The position numbers were made by a program, and so were the translations under genes. DNA of 64,000 bases, from positions 4,154,001 to 4,218,000 of the forward strand of contig OW818657.1 of the NCBI GenBank assembly GCA_942492905.1. Direction: 5' to 3'. The notes beneath the pieces were generated by a model. It was not told the origin of the DNA. It did not search any database and saw only the letters and a program-made list of their open reading frames with translations. Source of the DNA: CAIZWU01 sp942492905 (GTDB lineage Bacteria; Verrucomicrobiota; Verrucomicrobiia; Verrucomicrobiales; V1-33). Below, piece by piece: positions 1 to 7,150 of the stretch (the stretch's first letter is position 1; each line of letters opens with the position of its first letter).

Positions 1-641
1 ATGGTGATCCCTTCCATGGTCAGCGAATGCCGCAACCGCTGCTCTCCAGCGATCCACTTGGCCAGGCCAAAGTCGCACACGTAGGCCGTGCCCTGCTCAT
101 CAAAAATAACATTTCCCGGCTTCAGATCCCGGTGCAGCACGCCGCGTTGATGCGCAAAATGAACCGCCTCCGCCAGCGTCGCCACCAATGCCGCAATCCG
201 GTGCCACTGCCCGGAAAATTCCGCGGCACGTTCATCCAAAGTGCCGCCGCGCGCCAGCTTCAACGTGAACCACGGCAAACCATCGTGTTCCCCCGTGGCA
301 TAGACCGGCAAAATGTGAGGGTGGTCCAATGCCGCCACGGTCACCGCTTCCATCCGGAACCGCCCGTGCAACTCCTGAGACATGCCCCGGCCCGGCAACA
401 ACATCTTCAGGGCCACTTCCCGCGGCGGATCGTTCTGATGGGCCAGATAGACAATCCCCATCCCACCGCGCCCCAACTCCTGCCTAACCTCATGACCCTT
501 CAGGGAAAATAATGAAGCGGTCTGCGGCGGCACCCCATCCCACAGCCCATTCAGCAAACACGCCGGACACACCTTCCCGAGCGCGCTGTCGGGAATAACC
601 CTGCCACACTCCGCACAACGGCTATCCTCAGCCTGGCTCAT
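1..641 (-). CDS. Serine/threonine protein kinase, N-terminal part (cut by window edge)
   Basis: Hanks-type protein kinase that phosphorylates Ser/Thr of target proteins. Reading the minus strand gives an N-terminal zinc-ribbon-like pattern (Cys9, Cys12, Cys25, Cys28), a glycine loop GRGGMG at residues 58-62, the VALK lysine (Lys79), a likely alpha-C glutamate (Glu98), the catalytic loop HRDLKPGN (170-177) and DFG (190-192). The gene runs off the left edge at about residue 213, so any C-terminal sensor or membrane segment is not visible. Its ATG (641-639) overlaps the TGA of the upstream sigma-factor gene as ATGA, so the two are probably translationally coupled. The zinc-ribbon/kinase arrangement next to an ECF-like sigma gene is common in Verrucomicrobia and Planctomycetes, which points to a signalling pair. 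The targets cannot be told from the sequence. Confidence 0.93.
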   Translation of the reverse strand, partial: MSQAEDSRCAECGRVIPDSALGKVCPACLLNGLWDGVPPQTASLFSLKGHEVRQELGRGGMGIVYLAHQNDPPREVALKMLLPGRGMSQELHGRFRMEAVTVAALDHPHILPVYATGEHDGLPWFTLKLARGGTLDERAAEFSGQWHRIAALVATLAEAVHFAHQRGVLHRDLKPGNVIFDEQGTAYVCDFGLAKWIAGEQRLRHSLTMEGIT

Positions 642-1330
642 CTCCCCCCTCCCAGCACTTCCCGCAGCCATGCAATTTCCCCATCCACCTCATGAGGAGC
701 ATTGGTGGTCAGCGCCACCTCCGCACGCAGCCCCTCCCGGAAACGCCCGCGCAGGCGGTGCACTTCGCTGCGCAGGGAGTTTTCATTCATCCCCAGCCGC
801 TGCGCGGCCTCCACCGTGCTCGGCTGCTGCGCCGACCCCGGGAGAAACTCCCGCAACACCGCAAATCGCCCCGGTTCCCTGGCATATTCCGACTGCACCC
901 GCTCGAAGGCCAGTTCCAGCATCCTGACCGCCCAACCCCGGTCAAACTCCCGCTGATCATCCAGCGAAACCGGAACCAACAGGGATTCGACGTCGTCCAG
1001 ACTCACAGCAGGCAAGCCGCCGCCGCGTTTTCCTGCGTCCCGGTGCTCGAAATGCCGCCGCAGGAAAAAAACCGCCGCCCCGCAGAGATAGGAGCGGAAG
1101 GTGCCCTTCTGCCGGTCTGCACGCCGCAACAGGGACTTCTGCATCGCGTGGAGAAAAAAGGCTTGGACCATGTCTTCCTGATCCGCACCGGTTACTCCAC
1201 GCAGTTGGAAAAAGGTGCGCACGGGTCCGCGATAACGATCATAAAATTCCCCCAAGGCAGCTGTCGCGCGGCTATCGCCATGGAGGGTGGCCTCCGCGAG
1301 GAGAGTCCAATGAGTGGTGGGAAAAGCCAT
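638..1330 (-). CDS. ECF-like RNA polymerase sigma factor
   Basis: Sigma-70-family protein of 230 residues. The N-terminal half has the helical sigma-2 look (FYDRYRGPVRTFF at about 29-41, followed by an acidic/aromatic stretch with ADQEDMVQAFF). The C-terminal part has a sigma-4 helix-turn-helix (TVEAAQRLGMNENSLRSEVH, about 172-191), which would contact the -35 element. This long ECF-like type is frequent in Verrucomicrobia and Planctomycetes and is often next to Ser/Thr kinases, as here. The stop overlaps the start of the downstream kinase gene by ATGA. No anti-sigma factor is visible, so the kinase may be the regulatory partner (inference). ATG start at 1330. Confidence 0.88.
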   Translation of the reverse strand: MAFPTTHWTLLAEATLHGDSRATAALGEFYDRYRGPVRTFFQLRGVTGADQEDMVQAFFLHAMQKSLLRRADRQKGTFRSYLCGAAVFFLRRHFEHRDAGKRGGGLPAVSLDDVESLLVPVSLDDQREFDRGWAVRMLELAFERVQSEYAREPGRFAVLREFLPGSAQQPSTVEAAQRLGMNENSLRSEVHRLRGRFREGLRAEVALTTNAPHEVDGEIAWLREVLGGGR

Positions 1331-1666
1331 GCTTTTGGGGAATCGGGCCTATCCTGCCGCGGGAACCGTCGCTCCATGGAAGAATTGACCCGAAACGATC
1401 CTTGAATCAAGAGGTTGTCGTCTCCCATTCCCCCTGCGGCGGTCGAAATCCGCAGACACACCCTCCGCCAAACTCAAGTTCAACCCCGGTCATTGCCATC
1501 GGGGACAATTCGCCATCCCTCACCTCTGAGCCCTGAAGTGATGGGCCACACAATCCCAATCAGTCGATTCTCCTAATTTCCTGTAGGGAATAGGGATTTT
1601 CCAGTTGCCCCTTGCCGGGATGCGGCTACCCTGCATGGTCCGCTTCCACTTTACCTACTGCCAATC
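1331..1666. other. Divergent intergenic region between sigma factor and cysI
   Basis: About 336 bases without a convincing gene. It must hold the promoters for the minus-strand sigma/kinase pair and for the plus-strand sulfite reductase gene. The stretch at about 1555-1605 is more AT-rich than its surroundings and is the likeliest promoter for cysI. I found no SAM-type riboswitch or other sulfur-responsive element that I recognise. Confidence 0.4.
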
Positions 1667-3466
1667 ATGTCCAAAGCCAGCGTCGAAGAAATCAAACTCG
1701 AGTCCCACGGCCTTCGCGGCGAGATCGCGGAAAATTTCGCCGACGCCGCGCTCACCCACGTGGACGAAGCTGAAAACGTGCTGCTTAAATTCCACGGCTC
1801 CTACCAGCAGGATGACCGGGATCTCCGGGCGGCCCTGACCAAGGAAAAGAAGGAAAAGGCCTGGTCGTTCATGGTGCGTTCCAAAATGCCCGGCGGCCGG
1901 ATTTCTGCCCAACAGTGGCTGATCCATCACGATCTCTGCGTCCTTTCGGAAGGCTCCCTGCGCCTGACCAACCGTCAGGGCATCCAGCTCCACGGCGTGC
2001 TCAAGGGGAACCTGAAGGCGGTCATCGCCGGGATCTGCCACAGCGGACTCACCACCATGGGCGCCTGTGGCGACGTGGTGCGCAACACCATGGCCCCCGC
2101 CGCTCCGATCAAGGACGCCGCCCGGCTCGATGCCCAGCTCCTTTCCGAAGAAGTCAGCCAGCGCTTCCTCTGGCGCTCCTCCGCTTACGCCGACATCTGG
2201 CTGGATGGGGAAAAGATCGATCTCGATTGGGCCCAGGTGGACGTGAACCCCGACGTCCGCGCCAAAACCATCGCCAAGGACGAAAAGGCCGCCGAGGATC
2301 CGATCTACGGCAAGCTCTATCTGCCCCGGAAATTCAAGGTCGGCATCGCCATCGAGCCGCAGAACGATGTGGATGTTTTCTCCCAGGACCTTGGTTTTAT
2401 CCCTCACGTCGTGGACGGCAAAGTTGAAGGCTATACCGTCACGGTGGGTGGCGGATTCGGCATGAGCCACGGCCAGCTGAATACCCGGCCGTTCCTCGCC
2501 CAGCCCCTCTTTTACGTGAAACGGGAGAACGTGGTGGATGCCGCCGAAGCCATCGTCACCACCCAGCGCGACCACGGCAACCGCACCGAGCGCAAGAACG
2601 CCCGGATGAAATACACCGTGCAGACCATGGGCATCGACGGCTTCCGTGCCGAAGTGGTGAGCCGCCTCCCCGGCATCGAAACCTTCCCCGCCAAACCGCT
2701 CAATTTCGCCACCGTCGAAGACAATCTCGGCTGGTTCGAACAGGGTGACGGCAAACTCTTCTGCGCCGTTTACATCAGCATGGGCCGCATCACCAACCGC
2801 GAGGAGGGCGGTCCGCAATACTTGGACGCCTTCAATGAAATCGCCCGCGATCTCGGCCTGCCCTTCATCGTCACGCCGAACACGAACCTCATCATTGCCG
2901 ATGTGGCTCCGGAACAAAAGGCCACCGTCGATGCCATCCTCGCCAAACACGCCGTGCCGCACGCCGATGGCATGACCGCCACCCGCCGCGTCGCCCACGC
3001 CTGTGTGGCCCTGCCGACCTGCGGCCTCAGCCTGTCCGAATCCGAACGCGCCCTGCCCGGCGTGCTGGATGAATTCGATACCATCCTGCGCGAACTCGGC
3101 CTGGAAAACGACCCGATCCTCGTGCGCATGACCGGCTGCCCCAACGGCTGTGGCCGTCCTTACAATGCCGACTTCGGTTTTGTGGGCCGGGCGCCCAATA
3201 AATACGCGCTCTTTGTCGGTGGCAGCATCGCGGGTGACCGCTTGGCCGGATTGGAGCAGAAAGTGGTCGTCCGCGGCGATATTTCCGCCACGGTCCGCCC
3301 CTATCTGGAAGCCTACAAAGCCGAGCGCACGGCGGGAGAAACCTTCAGTGCCTGGTTCGGCCGCACCCGCCAGACCGGTGAAGCTCCGACGCCCGAGCAA
3401 TTCCACATCGAGTTGACCGAACGCGCCGCCAAGCTGGCCGGAGCCAAGGTCGGCGAAGCCGGCTGA
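1667..3466 (+). CDS. cysI: Assimilatory sulfite reductase, hemoprotein (beta) subunit
   Basis: Reduces sulfite to sulfide with six electrons for cysteine synthesis, using siroheme and a [4Fe-4S] cluster. The protein is 599 residues, slightly longer than typical CysI. The cluster/siroheme cysteines are visible as C446-x5-C452 and C491-x3-C495 (motif TGCPNGCGRPY), the spacing known for this family. The ferredoxin-like half-domains and the siroheme-binding region occupy the rest. No flavoprotein subunit (CysJ) or other sulfur gene is adjacent, so the electron donor (a flavoprotein or ferredoxin) must be encoded elsewhere. A plant-type ferredoxin-dependent enzyme of the same fold cannot be excluded. 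The ATG at 1667 gives the usual N-terminus. A short inverted repeat follows the stop. Confidence 0.93.
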   Translation: MSKASVEEIKLESHGLRGEIAENFADAALTHVDEAENVLLKFHGSYQQDDRDLRAALTKEKKEKAWSFMVRSKMPGGRISAQQWLIHHDLCVLSEGSLRLTNRQGIQLHGVLKGNLKAVIAGICHSGLTTMGACGDVVRNTMAPAAPIKDAARLDAQLLSEEVSQRFLWRSSAYADIWLDGEKIDLDWAQVDVNPDVRAKTIAKDEKAAEDPIYGKLYLPRKFKVGIAIEPQNDVDVFSQDLGFIPHVVDGKVEGYTVTVGGGFGMSHGQLNTRPFLAQPLFYVKRENVVDAAEAIVTTQRDHGNRTERKNARMKYTVQTMGIDGFRAEVVSRLPGIETFPAKPLNFATVEDNLGWFEQGDGKLFCAVYISMGRITNREEGGPQYLDAFNEIARDLGLPFIVTPNTNLIIADVAPEQKATVDAILAKHAVPHADGMTATRRVAHACVALPTCGLSLSESERALPGVLDEFDTILRELGLENDPILVRMTGCPNGCGRPYNADFGFVGRAPNKYALFVGGSIAGDRLAGLEQKVVVRGDISATVRPYLEAYKAERTAGETFSAWFGRTRQTGEAPTPEQFHIELTERAAKLAGAKVGEAG

Positions 3467-3490
3467 TCCGGCGGGGTGGATTCTGCCGGA
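3467..3490. terminator. Possible hairpin after cysI
   Basis: Inverted repeat TCCGGC (3467-3472) / GCCGGA (3485-3490) starts directly after the cysI stop codon, in the short gap between two convergent genes. There is no T-run, so this is at best a weak or Rho-assisted terminator. Confidence 0.3.
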
Positions 3491-3515
3491 GCAAAACCCA
3501 CCTCCCGCGGCGAGC

Positions 3516-4298
3516 TTACTTGAGCCGCTTCACCCGGATATTCCGGTAACGCACAAATTCTTTGGTGTGGTCTCCACCCCCGTGGACCTGCAGGGCGATG
3601 CGGCCTTTTTCCGGATGCCGGATTTCGGTTTCCTGCCATTCCATGATCTTCACGCCATTGATCCAGGTGGTGATATGGGGCGGATTGCCTTCGATGCGGG
3701 CGCGCAGTTCATTCCACTGCCCGGCGCGCCAAAACCAGGGCCAGCTGGCGGGTTTGACCGGCAGCGGAGTAGGCGGCTCGCCGGTTTTTTGGTCGGTGAT
3801 CTCCGTGACCTTGCCGGTAAAGCTGTAGTTCCTTACGTGGGGTTTGCCGCCAAGGCCTTCCCCGTAGATGCCCATCAGGTTGCCGCCGGCGTGATAGTCG
3901 ATCATGGCCTGCCACGCCTTGCCGTCCCCGGTGCTGCGCAGGAACAGTCCGCTGTCCGGGCCGAAATCATTGTTCATCTCGATGGCCACCTCGAAATCGG
4001 TGAATTCCTCATCCGTCATCACCAGTCCCCCATTGCCGGGAACATCCTGACTTCCGATGATGGCGCCATTTTCCACCACCCAACGTCCACCGCTGGCATT
4101 TTTACTGGTGTTGGAATGACCACTTTGAGCACTCACATGCCAGCCCTTGAGCGACTGCCCGTCAAAGAGACTGACAAATCCCTCCTCCAGTTTCCCGTCG
4201 GGAGCCACCCCGGCGGGTTTTCCCGGGGGCTGGGCCAGTGCGGCCACCATGGTGAGCAACGGAAGAACCATCAGGGCGGGGGAGGGCTTGCGTTTCAT
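3516..4298 (-). CDS. Secreted DUF1080 (3-keto-disaccharide hydrolase-like) protein
   Basis: Protein of 260 residues with an N-terminal signal peptide (about 1-22, ending MVAALA). The DUF1080 hallmark FVSLFDGQSLKGWHVS lies near residue 42, and the family's jelly-roll fold ends with a typical DHTKEFVRYRNIRVKRL-type segment. DUF1080 proteins are concanavalin-like domains, expanded in Verrucomicrobia, Planctomycetes and Bacteroidetes; some hydrolyse 3-keto-glycosides. The substrate cannot be predicted here. It probably acts in the periplasm or outside the cell. It is convergent with cysI and has no carbohydrate gene beside it. ATG at 4298. Confidence 0.88.
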   Translation of the reverse strand: MKRKPSPALMVLPLLTMVAALAQPPGKPAGVAPDGKLEEGFVSLFDGQSLKGWHVSAQSGHSNTSKNASGGRWVVENGAIIGSQDVPGNGGLVMTDEEFTDFEVAIEMNNDFGPDSGLFLRSTGDGKAWQAMIDYHAGGNLMGIYGEGLGGKPHVRNYSFTGKVTEITDQKTGEPPTPLPVKPASWPWFWRAGQWNELRARIEGNPPHITTWINGVKIMEWQETEIRHPEKGRIALQVHGGGDHTKEFVRYRNIRVKRLK

Positions 4299-4362
4299 AT
4301 GCCAACACTACGCAGGCCCGGCTCCATCATTTCGCCGGAATGACATCCCCGCCGCGGGGGAC

Positions 4363-5115
4363 TCACTGGCCCGGCACTCCCAACACCAGCCTCGGTGCCA
4401 TGCCCGGATCCAGCCAGGTTATGATTTTCCTGACATTTTCTGCCTCCAGGGCCGTGCAACCTGCCGTCCCCTGCCCCGGGCCTTTCCAGACGTGCAGGAA
4501 AATGCATGAGCCCCCGCCCGCCACCCGGTCGGGATTGTGGCCGATCATCACGCCCATTTCGTAGAGGCCATCCTCCCGGCGCATGATTTCGGCGCTGTCC
4601 CAATCCTTGTCCGGCACCGCGGCTTCGTCGACGGTCTGGTTGTAATACCTCGACTTCACGTCATCCACGCCGCGCAGGGTGGGCGTGCATTCCTGCCACG
4701 GGAGCTTGACGCCGGGAAGGGCGGCCGGGCTGCTGCCAAACGCAAAGGGCAAACGGAAAACGCCGGCTGGACTGCGTCCATCGCCTTCTTTTTTGTCAGG
4801 ATAGCGGCCCGGATTGGCAAGGGAGGGCTCGCCCCTGCCCCAACCGGCCCCATTTTTCCCCACACTGGCGGGCAAGGGACCCGCCGCCACCCGCCAGTAA
4901 GATCCTGCCTCCTTCCGCTCCAACAACCAGACCTGCGCAGGAACGGCATCAATGCCATCCGGCAGGACCAGCACCACCTGTTGGCACTCAGGGGGGATCC
5001 CACCGGCCAGTTCCGCCGGAATCAGCCGGCCAGCCCGCGTCTGCTGCCACCTCCAAAATGCCCCGGCGATTCCCAGGAGAACCATCAAACCCACCCATGG
5101 CAAAAATCGCTTCAT
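4363..5115 (-). CDS. L,D-transpeptidase-like (YkuD-fold) membrane-anchored protein
   Basis: About 250 residues. An N-terminal membrane segment or uncleaved signal (FLPWVGLMVLLGIAGAFW, about 3-20) places the enzyme in the periplasm. The C-terminal part has the YkuD-type active site: MIGHN, then a conserved histidine in FLHVW and GTAGCTAL with the catalytic cysteine. YkuD enzymes form 3-3 peptidoglycan cross-links or attach proteins to peptidoglycan; the role of this divergent subgroup is unknown. A GTG at 5133 would add six residues, but the ATG at 5115 places the charged and hydrophobic signal at the very start and is preferred. A second, unrelated YkuD-like gene lies at 54666-55982. Confidence 0.82.
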   Translation of the reverse strand: MKRFLPWVGLMVLLGIAGAFWRWQQTRAGRLIPAELAGGIPPECQQVVLVLPDGIDAVPAQVWLLERKEAGSYWRVAAGPLPASVGKNGAGWGRGEPSLANPGRYPDKKEGDGRSPAGVFRLPFAFGSSPAALPGVKLPWQECTPTLRGVDDVKSRYYNQTVDEAAVPDKDWDSAEIMRREDGLYEMGVMIGHNPDRVAGGGSCIFLHVWKGPGQGTAGCTALEAENVRKIITWLDPGMAPRLVLGVPGQ

Positions 5116-5173
5116 CCCGGCACCAAACTCCACTTCCCCCGGATTTCATGCCCGAACCCTTTCAGAAAAATAC

Positions 5174-5189
5174 TTGACTAAACAGTCAA
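5174..5189. promoter_or_regulatory. Palindromic operator candidate for the TetR regulator
   Basis: Perfect inverted repeat TTGACTAAACAGTCAA (6-bp arms, 4-bp spacer), 44 bases upstream of the TetR-family start codon and in an AT-rich pocket. The left arm TTGACT also resembles a -35 box, so a bound repressor would block transcription. Size and position fit TetR autorepression; that this TetR binds it is inference. Confidence 0.6.
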
Positions 5190-5232
5190 CAACCACTACC
5201 GAATACCTTTCCGCCCGCTCCCTCCAGTCCGT

Positions 5233-5850
5233 ATGGCCAGACCCAGCCAAGCTAAAGAAAACCTTATCAAGGCCGCCTATGACCTGATCTGGGAAACCAG
5301 CTATGGCTCCACCAGTGTGGATGACATCTGCGCCCGCGCCGGAGTGCGTAAAGGCAGTTTCTATCATTTTTTTGAATCCAAAGCCCACCTGACCATCGCG
5401 ACCCTGGACGCCGGCCGGGCCAAGCACTTCCCGGAGCTGAATGAAATCTTCTCCCCGCTGGTGCCGCCGCTGGAGCGCTTTGTGCGCTTTGCCGGTTATG
5501 CCCTGTTTTATCAGCAGGAGCGCCTCGCATTGACTGGCCATGTCTGTGGCTGTGCGCTTTCCTCTCTGGGCAGCGAGGTCGGCAGCATGGATGAGCTGAT
5601 CCGCACCCACATCATCGATATCTTCTCCAGCCACCTACGCTATTACGAATCCGCGATCCGTGATGCGGCACGCGAAGGCCTGATCGATGGCACCGATGCC
5701 CCGCTCAAGGCCAAGATGATCCAACACTACATCCAGGGCGCCCTGACCCACGCCCGCGTGCTCAACGACCTGACCCCTGTTCATGACATGGCCCGCTCCA
5801 TGCTCCATATTCTGGGGGCCAAACCGGACCTCATACCTGCGCTTTCCTGA
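5233..5850 (+). CDS. TetR/AcrR-family transcriptional regulator
   Basis: Protein of 205 residues, the usual size for TetR regulators. The N-terminal helix-turn-helix is clear: TSVDDICARAGVRKGSFYHFF at residues 27-47, with the family's conserved Gly and Phe-Tyr positions. The rest is an all-helical ligand-binding domain. It is the first gene of a run with two RND adaptor/permease pairs on the same strand, which makes it the likely local repressor, relieved by a pump substrate. A palindrome at 5174-5189 is a good operator candidate. The stop codon TGA (5848-5850) shares its A with an in-frame upstream ATG of the adaptor gene. Confidence 0.92.
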   Translation: MARPSQAKENLIKAAYDLIWETSYGSTSVDDICARAGVRKGSFYHFFESKAHLTIATLDAGRAKHFPELNEIFSPLVPPLERFVRFAGYALFYQQERLALTGHVCGCALSSLGSEVGSMDELIRTHIIDIFSSHLRYYESAIRDAAREGLIDGTDAPLKAKMIQHYIQGALTHARVLNDLTPVHDMARSMLHILGAKPDLIPALS

Positions 5851-5903
5851 TGCCGCTCCACTTGGAGACAACCGGTCAACTTTCCTCCCCCTCCCATTCC
5901 CCC

Positions 5904-7091
5904 ATGAAGTTCCTGCTGCCCACCCTCGCCTGTATTGCCCTCATCCTGCCTGCCTGCCGCAAATCCGAAACCTCCGCCGCCGCCGCTGGAGGAGCCCAGG
6001 GTCCAATGCCGGTGATGACGCTCCAGCCCCAGCCCCGCACCATTGCCGATTGGGACGAATTCTCCGCCCGCATCGAGGCCACCGACTCGGTGGAAATCCG
6101 CCCCCGGGTCACCGGTTATATTGACCGGGTCACCTTCGAATCCGGTCAATTGGTGAAGGAAGGGGAGGTCCTCTTCGAAATCGATCCCCGGTTTGAGGAA
6201 GCTGCCCTCGCCGTCGCCGATGCCGCCGTGGCGCAGGCGCAGGCCCGCCTGCAAAGCGCCCAGAGCGAAGCGGACCGCGTGGAAGCGCTGCTCAAAGCCC
6301 GCGCCATTTCCAGTGAGGATGCCGACACCCGACTCAACGCTCTCAACATAGCCAAAGCCGCGGTGCGCTCCGCCGAAGCCAGCCGGAACGGCGCGATCCT
6401 GAATCTGGAATTCACCAAGGTGCGTTCCCCGATCAACGGCCGGGTCAGCCGCGCCCTGCAGACCAAGGGCAACTACATCAGTGGGGTCGCCGGATTCACC
6501 ACCCTCCTCACTACCGTGGTCAGTGTCGATCCCATGCACGTCTATGCGGCGGTGGATGACGCTTCGTATCTCCGGTATGCCAAACTGATCCGGGAGAAAA
6601 AACTGACTGACCCTTCCACCAACCGGGTGCCGGTCGAACTCAAAATCGAAGGGGACACCGAGTGGACCCACAAGGGATGGATCGAATCCTTCGACAACCG
6701 CATCGACCCCGCGTCAGGCAGTATCGCCTTGCGTACGGTTTTTCCCAACAAGGAAGGAATCCTCGTGGCCGGCTCCTTCGCAAGGCTGCGCCTGCCCGGC
6801 AGCGGCGATTATGAAGCCACCCTGATTGATGAAAAATACATCGGAACCAATCAGGATGTGAAATTCCTCATGGTGGTCAGCAAGGAAAACACCGCCGAAG
6901 TGCGGCCGGTCACTTTGGGCCGCACCTACGAGGGCCAGCGCGTGGTCCTCAGCGGCCTCACCCCGCAGGACAAAGTCATCATCAGCGGCCTCCAGATCCT
7001 GCCTCCCGGCGCCCCGGTGCAGCCGATCACGGCGGGGAAAGAAGTCAGCAGTCAGAAGTCAGAGGTCAGCGCTCCAAAAACCGCATCCTGA
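5904..7091 (+). CDS. RND efflux pump periplasmic adaptor (membrane fusion lipoprotein) 1
   Basis: HlyD/AcrA-type adaptor of about 395 residues linking an inner-membrane RND permease to an outer-membrane channel. The start at 5904 gives a lipoprotein signal peptide with lipobox LPAC (Cys18). An ATG at 5850 is in frame but would place 18 polar residues before the signal. Domains in order: lipoyl half-motif (EIRPRVTGYIDRV), a coiled-coil hairpin rich in Ala/Glu (about 95-150), the second lipoyl half (FTKVRSPINGRVSRAL), then beta-barrel and membrane-proximal domains. The permease gene follows after 59 bases. The last codons and the gap contain an inverted repeat. Substrate unknown; the closest type is AcrA/MexA. 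Confidence 0.93.
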   Translation: MKFLLPTLACIALILPACRKSETSAAAAGGAQGPMPVMTLQPQPRTIADWDEFSARIEATDSVEIRPRVTGYIDRVTFESGQLVKEGEVLFEIDPRFEEAALAVADAAVAQAQARLQSAQSEADRVEALLKARAISSEDADTRLNALNIAKAAVRSAEASRNGAILNLEFTKVRSPINGRVSRALQTKGNYISGVAGFTTLLTTVVSVDPMHVYAAVDDASYLRYAKLIREKKLTDPSTNRVPVELKIEGDTEWTHKGWIESFDNRIDPASGSIALRTVFPNKEGILVAGSFARLRLPGSGDYEATLIDEKYIGTNQDVKFLMVVSKENTAEVRPVTLGRTYEGQRVVLSGLTPQDKVIISGLQILPPGAPVQPITAGKEVSSQKSEVSAPKTAS

Positions 7092-7127
7092 CCGCCGAAA
7101 GCCCCCCACTGCTCTCTGACATCTGAC
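7051..7127. repeat. Inverted repeat across the adaptor stop codon
   Basis: Arms GTCAGAAGTCAGAG (7051-7064) and CTCTGACATCTGAC (7114-7127) match at 13 of 14 positions and are separated by 49 bases that include the adaptor stop codon (7089-7091). Each arm is itself built from repeated GTCAG/CTGAC units, with further copies at 7044-7048 and about 7137-7141. An RNA stem here would lie just before the permease start at 7151. No T-run follows, so it is not an obvious terminator. Confidence 0.6.
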
Positions 7128-7150
7128 CGCTGCCCCCTGACCGCTTCTTC

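Noticed and set aside
1500..1666. Sulfur-responsive riboswitch before cysI
   Set aside because: No SAM-type core could be recognised; the leader is short and lacks the conserved stems.
1655..3406. Minus-strand open frame over cysI
   Set aside because: Antisense shadow of a clear sulfite reductase gene; no motif or plausible start.
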